Source of the DNA: Stereocaulon alpinum
Lineage: Eukaryota > Ascomycota > Lecanoromycetes > Lecanorales > Stereocaulaceae
Direction of reading: 5' to 3'
NCBI GenBank assembly: GCA_018257865.1
Contig: JAEUBA010000058.1
Span: 1-64,000, forward strand
DNA: 64,000 nt
Under the pieces are notes generated by a model. That model did no database searches, was not told the DNA's origin, and was given only the letters and a program-made list of their open reading frames with translations. The position numbers were made by a program, and so were the translations under genes. Within the stretch, counting starts at the first letter, position 1, and every line of letters begins with the position of its first letter. This document shows, piece by piece, positions 60,815 through 64,000 of this stretch.

Positions 60815-61960
60815 TCAGTGTAACACACTTGGTAGCGCTCTGGTCCATGCTACCGGCATTGTGTCTCTTGCAGTGTCCCAAAAGGTCTTGAACAACCAAT
60901 GCATCTCTTACATCAAGATTCGATATATTCACTCTACAACAGCGGTGTTCTACAACACTCTTACTCGGCGGCTGGGGTTTTACGGACGTTCTCTGGGCCG
61001 TCAGATGTCACTACAGATGCTGTAGTCTGTACGTCTCTAAGCTTTCACTGCTCGATGACAATCTGCCACCAACACTGTCGACGCAGCTGAGGCTCGGAAC
61101 TCCGCGATAACGGAGGATATACGTCAAGAGGTCGATATACCGAATTCTCCATCCACTACTGCGCAACAAAATAATCCCCTTACAATGTTTACTTCGCAGC
61201 TCTACCATGATGAGAAGATAGTCTTGTGAGCAATAGAATACAAGCAAAATGGTACAAAAGCCATCAATGTAGTCGGCGATGCAGTAGCCGAGAACTTGGA
61301 CGACAAGGCCCAACGGCGCATATCCGGCGTCTTTCACATTACGAAGTATACCATCCAACCCATTCAACTTAACCCCACCTATGCGTTCATCAAAGCGGAT
61401 AAAGGCAAGAAAGCTCAGTATACTCGCTTCACCATGTCCTCTGAAGAGTCTGAAGACGGCAAAACGAAGGAGCAGGAACGACATGCTATGAATGAGTGCC
61501 TTTTCTCCACGAATGAGCTGATCATGAGTGCGGCGTCGAGTTTCAGGAAGCATGATACCAAAGAGAACGATCCAGACCGCTTGGGACGGTCCGAGCAAAT
61601 ATTCTAGCAACTGAAGGACGATATCAGAGATGCCCGCATCCTCAAGTATGTGATCCAACACAAAGTCATCAACACAGGGACCGTGGAGATGATGAAGCAT
61701 TTCCATGCCAGAGTCAACAAGTGCTACCATGATACAATGGCGTACGCACCTTCAGCGACGGATTAGGACTTGGATGATGTCTTCGTGGCATTGTTGGGGA
61801 CCGATAATGCAAAGGGTTTATTCTATATGCTCCGAGACCATTCCGACGACCTAGAAATCATGAAACATCCGTGTCTTCTTGCTGAGCAATCCCAATCCAG
61901 GAATGGAAACCCAGAACAGTTGTCCAGCAGATGTAGTTGGAGCTGGGCCGCAGCAATTAG
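60815..61960 (+). pseudogene. Broken gene of unknown family
   Basis: One plus-strand frame reads as protein for nearly 1.1 kb but is interrupted. It gives SALVHATGIVSLAVSQKVL and TTAVFYNTLTRRLGFYGRSL (to about 61020), then a stretch with three stops that could be an intron (GTACGT...ACGCAG). It continues with QRRISGVFHITKYTIQPIQL, KKAQYTRFTMSSEESEDGK, KYVIQHKVINTGTVEMMKHF and DLDDVFVALLGTDNAKGLF. Nonsense codons stand in frame at 61227-61229 (TGA), 61605-61607 (TAG) and 61764-61766 (TAG). Protein-like residue use continues unchanged across each. The first two fit C-to-T changes of CGA and CAG. A long open frame on the other strand (61011-61730) is its shadow. I do not recognise the family. 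Confidence 0.7.
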
Positions 61961-62509
61961 CCCACCCCCCAACAGTGACTTTGTGTCATATCACTCGCAT
62001 ACTCGCAGCATGGTTTTGTGAAGCTTCACTAACGAGACTACGTTCTGGGCGAGTGATTTTATACCGACAAGGCCTCTGGAATGAGGTTGTGGTAGCTTCG
62101 TTTCGGGATTCCTCTGACGAAGTCAAGGAAAGGCAAAGCTTTTTTCTTCATTGATCAAGGCGAAAATTGAATCATAGACTCTGTTGCACTTGTGCTCGAT
62201 ATGGCAGAACAAGACCTGTACTATGTCTTCAAGACTGTTCAGCCCATGTAGACGTTATGTAGTGTTTTCTACCCTATTCCCTATCTCACCAAGGGCAAGG
62301 GGCCTACATGCTACATCATAAAAAAGGCAGGCATGATCTCAAGCACGTCGCCGGCTGTCAGTTCACATGCTCCTTGTACTATCTCCTGAGCCTTCACTTC
62401 TCCTCTCAGCTCGCACTGGTATCATCTACGAAGCATATCTTCCTCTGAATCTCTTGTCCAATCTTCTAGCACCAGGTTTCACTAGTGCTTTTGCAACTTG
62501 AAAAAGTCA
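61961..62509. other. Intergenic between two pseudogenes
   Basis: No supported gene. It may include the lost end of the upstream broken gene. Confidence 0.45.
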
Positions 62510-63650
62510 TCACAAGATTGCGTTTAGCAGCGTAGGGCACTTCTCGCCGAGACATTTCACGTCGACCCCGCGTTCATCAAGAGTGCGCACGACTGACTCG
62601 TAGCCCACAATACCAGCCATACCAAGTACCATCCTACCGCTACATTCTAGATTAAGCTGTGAACCTTGTTCAAGAAGGAACATGACCATGTTTGCGTGCC
62701 CTCGCTGTGCAGCAAGAGCTATAGGGGCAGGCCACCAGGCGTCAATGCCTCCGCCGTGGTAGTGGAGTATCTTCGCAGCCTTGGTAAAGCCTCCTCTCAC
62801 TGCTTCGTGAATTGGGGTGAGGTCTGCGTGTTGTGGCTATTTCGCACCTATTGCTAGAAGCATCTGCAATACGCTAAGATACCCCTAGATGGTGCGTATT
62901 CTATAGTTCCGGTACTATGCACTATCGAAAAGCTGGCGTCTACATTCGTGCCAAGATCGAGCATTATGCGAACAATGGCCTTGGCCGAATTCTGAAAGCT
63001 TATAAGAGTATCAATTATTGTCGATGTGTTCTTTTTCTCATGCCGATACAGAGACTATCAAGCAAATTTCGTACGATTTGTACATGGCCTCCTCGAGTCG
63101 CACATAGAATCGTGGCTTCGTAGTTGCCGTTCGATCTGTTGGGGTTGTATTTGATGTCCAGCAGCAGTCTGACAATACTCTCATGGCTTGAAGCGGCTGC
63201 ACCATGTAGAGAAATCCCTTAGTAACTGAGAAGAAAATCTGATCGTCTAACAGGGAGCTCTCCACAGCTCATGTCCATGGCTTTTGTAAGGAGCAGCATT
63301 ACCACATCTTCATGGCCGCTGCTGGCTGCGCCATGAAATAAATGCGAGCCCATATTAAGCGCTTCCCTAGTTCGGGTACAACCTTTGTTACAGCAACTCC
63401 TTAATCAGACACTTTTTGCCAGTATATGTAGCTGCTGCAAGGATATCCTTCTCCTTCCCTTATACAGGGCACGTTAGAACGTAGGAACTCGACGGTCTTC
63501 CAGGGATTGAGATACAAGATCGCGAGCTTACACAAAGCTTTTATCATTATGTACCACATTTGTTGTGATGGCGTTTCACCTTCAACGTTGATGGTAGGGC
63601 GTGATTGGCTTTTCATGCCATAAGAACAGAATAGCAACAAAACCCCTATC
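62510..63650 (-). pseudogene. Decayed ankyrin-repeat gene
   Basis: The minus strand holds ankyrin-repeat pieces in shifting frames. About 63640-63400 has ALCKLAILYLNPWKTVEFLR. About 63370-63060 has GSHLFHGAASSGHEDVVMLL, LHGAAASSHESIVRLLLD and TRGGHVQIVRNLLD, separated by stops and shifts. About 62800-62513 is open for 96 codons with APIALAAQRGHANMVMFLLE and YESVVRTLDERGVDV. The A-xxGHxxIVxLLL pattern is typical of ankyrin repeats. Several frameshifts and stops show it no longer encodes a full protein. It is on the opposite strand to the NACHT receptor, and its repeats are not obviously copies of that gene's. A domain upstream of the repeats may lie beyond this point but I see none. Confidence 0.75.
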
Positions 63651-64000
63651 CCGAGGAATAAGCCTCACCAGGTACCTCGAAGATATAGCGGAGTAACATC
63701 ATGCAAAGTAGGATGTGACGTTGTGAGCGTGTTGTATCTCGAGGGTCGAAGCCCAGAAAGTGACGTGGTATTAGCTTTCTACCCGATTGATACAGCAACA
63801 AGCACACAGGACGTCCAAGGTGGCCATTCTACCCCCAGCAATCTCACAGGAACCCCAATACTTGATAACGCGTTAATCTAATTTTGATGCGGTCTTTTAG
63901 GCTACTCGTGGCGAATGTCGCTGTGCAGATTATGTCTAGAAAGTCCACCCCGAACCCGCTACACTTCCCCACCGATCAGCCAAGTTTCGAGAAAGACTTG
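63651..64000. other. Right end, no supported gene
   Basis: Normal composition, no open frame of note. It may hold the decayed upstream part of the ankyrin pseudogene. Confidence 0.4.

Noticed and set aside
61011..61730. 239-codon minus-strand open frame
   Set aside because: The plus strand carries a better protein signal over the same bases, with few stops; the minus frame is Leu/Ile-rich shadow sequence.

Overview
The window looks like a filamentous ascomycete chromosome segment (Pezizomycotina; a Dothideomycete is my guess). It has intron-bearing genes with short GT...CTAAC/CTGAC...AG introns, a NACHT-ankyrin receptor of fungal type, and a large transposon block carrying the mark of repeat-induced point mutation (RIP). 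It falls into two compartments with sharp edges.

Compartment 1, about 125-41390, is an AT-rich island in which CA and TG dinucleotides, and so ATG codons, are almost absent while TA is extremely common. It holds no intact gene. It is a nested stack of dead transposons whose order of insertion can be read from target-site duplications (TSDs). A Ty3/gypsy chromovirus on the minus strand ('gypsy A', pieces at 125-1292, 7851-9164 and 21276-23474) is the base layer. It was hit by a full-length Tad-like LINE (9165-21275, TSD accttccttat) and by LTR element 1 (1293-7850, TSD ttcta). LTR element 2 (14400-21004, TSD ttatc) then landed inside the LINE. Gypsy A's gag is cut at 23475 by a Helitron with Rep and helicase remains. 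Next come an unusual inverted-repeat element (29695-33427) with a 5'-truncated LINE inserted in its left arm, a second Helitron 3' end (about 33430-33600), and a plus-strand gypsy element ('gypsy B') interrupted by another 5'-truncated LINE (35064-36364, TSD ttatatatatact). The stretch 38520-41390 is mutated and mostly unassigned.

Compartment 2, 41390-64000, has ordinary base composition and sparse genes: a five-exon NACHT-ankyrin-ZZ receptor starting about 360 bp from the island edge; an ADAL-type (N6-methyl-AMP) deaminase; a decayed C-terminus of a VAO-type flavin oxidase; a single-exon nucleoside 2-deoxyribosyltransferase-like protein; a secreted protein made mostly of 8-residue GGGP repeats; a small protein of unknown function; a divergent pair of homologous secreted proteins with matching intron positions; a broken gene of unknown family at about 60815-61960; and a decayed ankyrin gene at the right end. 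Long stretches between them hold nothing I can support.

The right-hand compartment resembles the fast-evolving flank of a 'two-speed' fungal genome: an immune-type receptor, nucleotide-metabolism enzymes, secreted proteins and fresh pseudogenes lying beside a RIP-silenced transposon island. All gene models were inferred by hand from frame continuity and splice signals.
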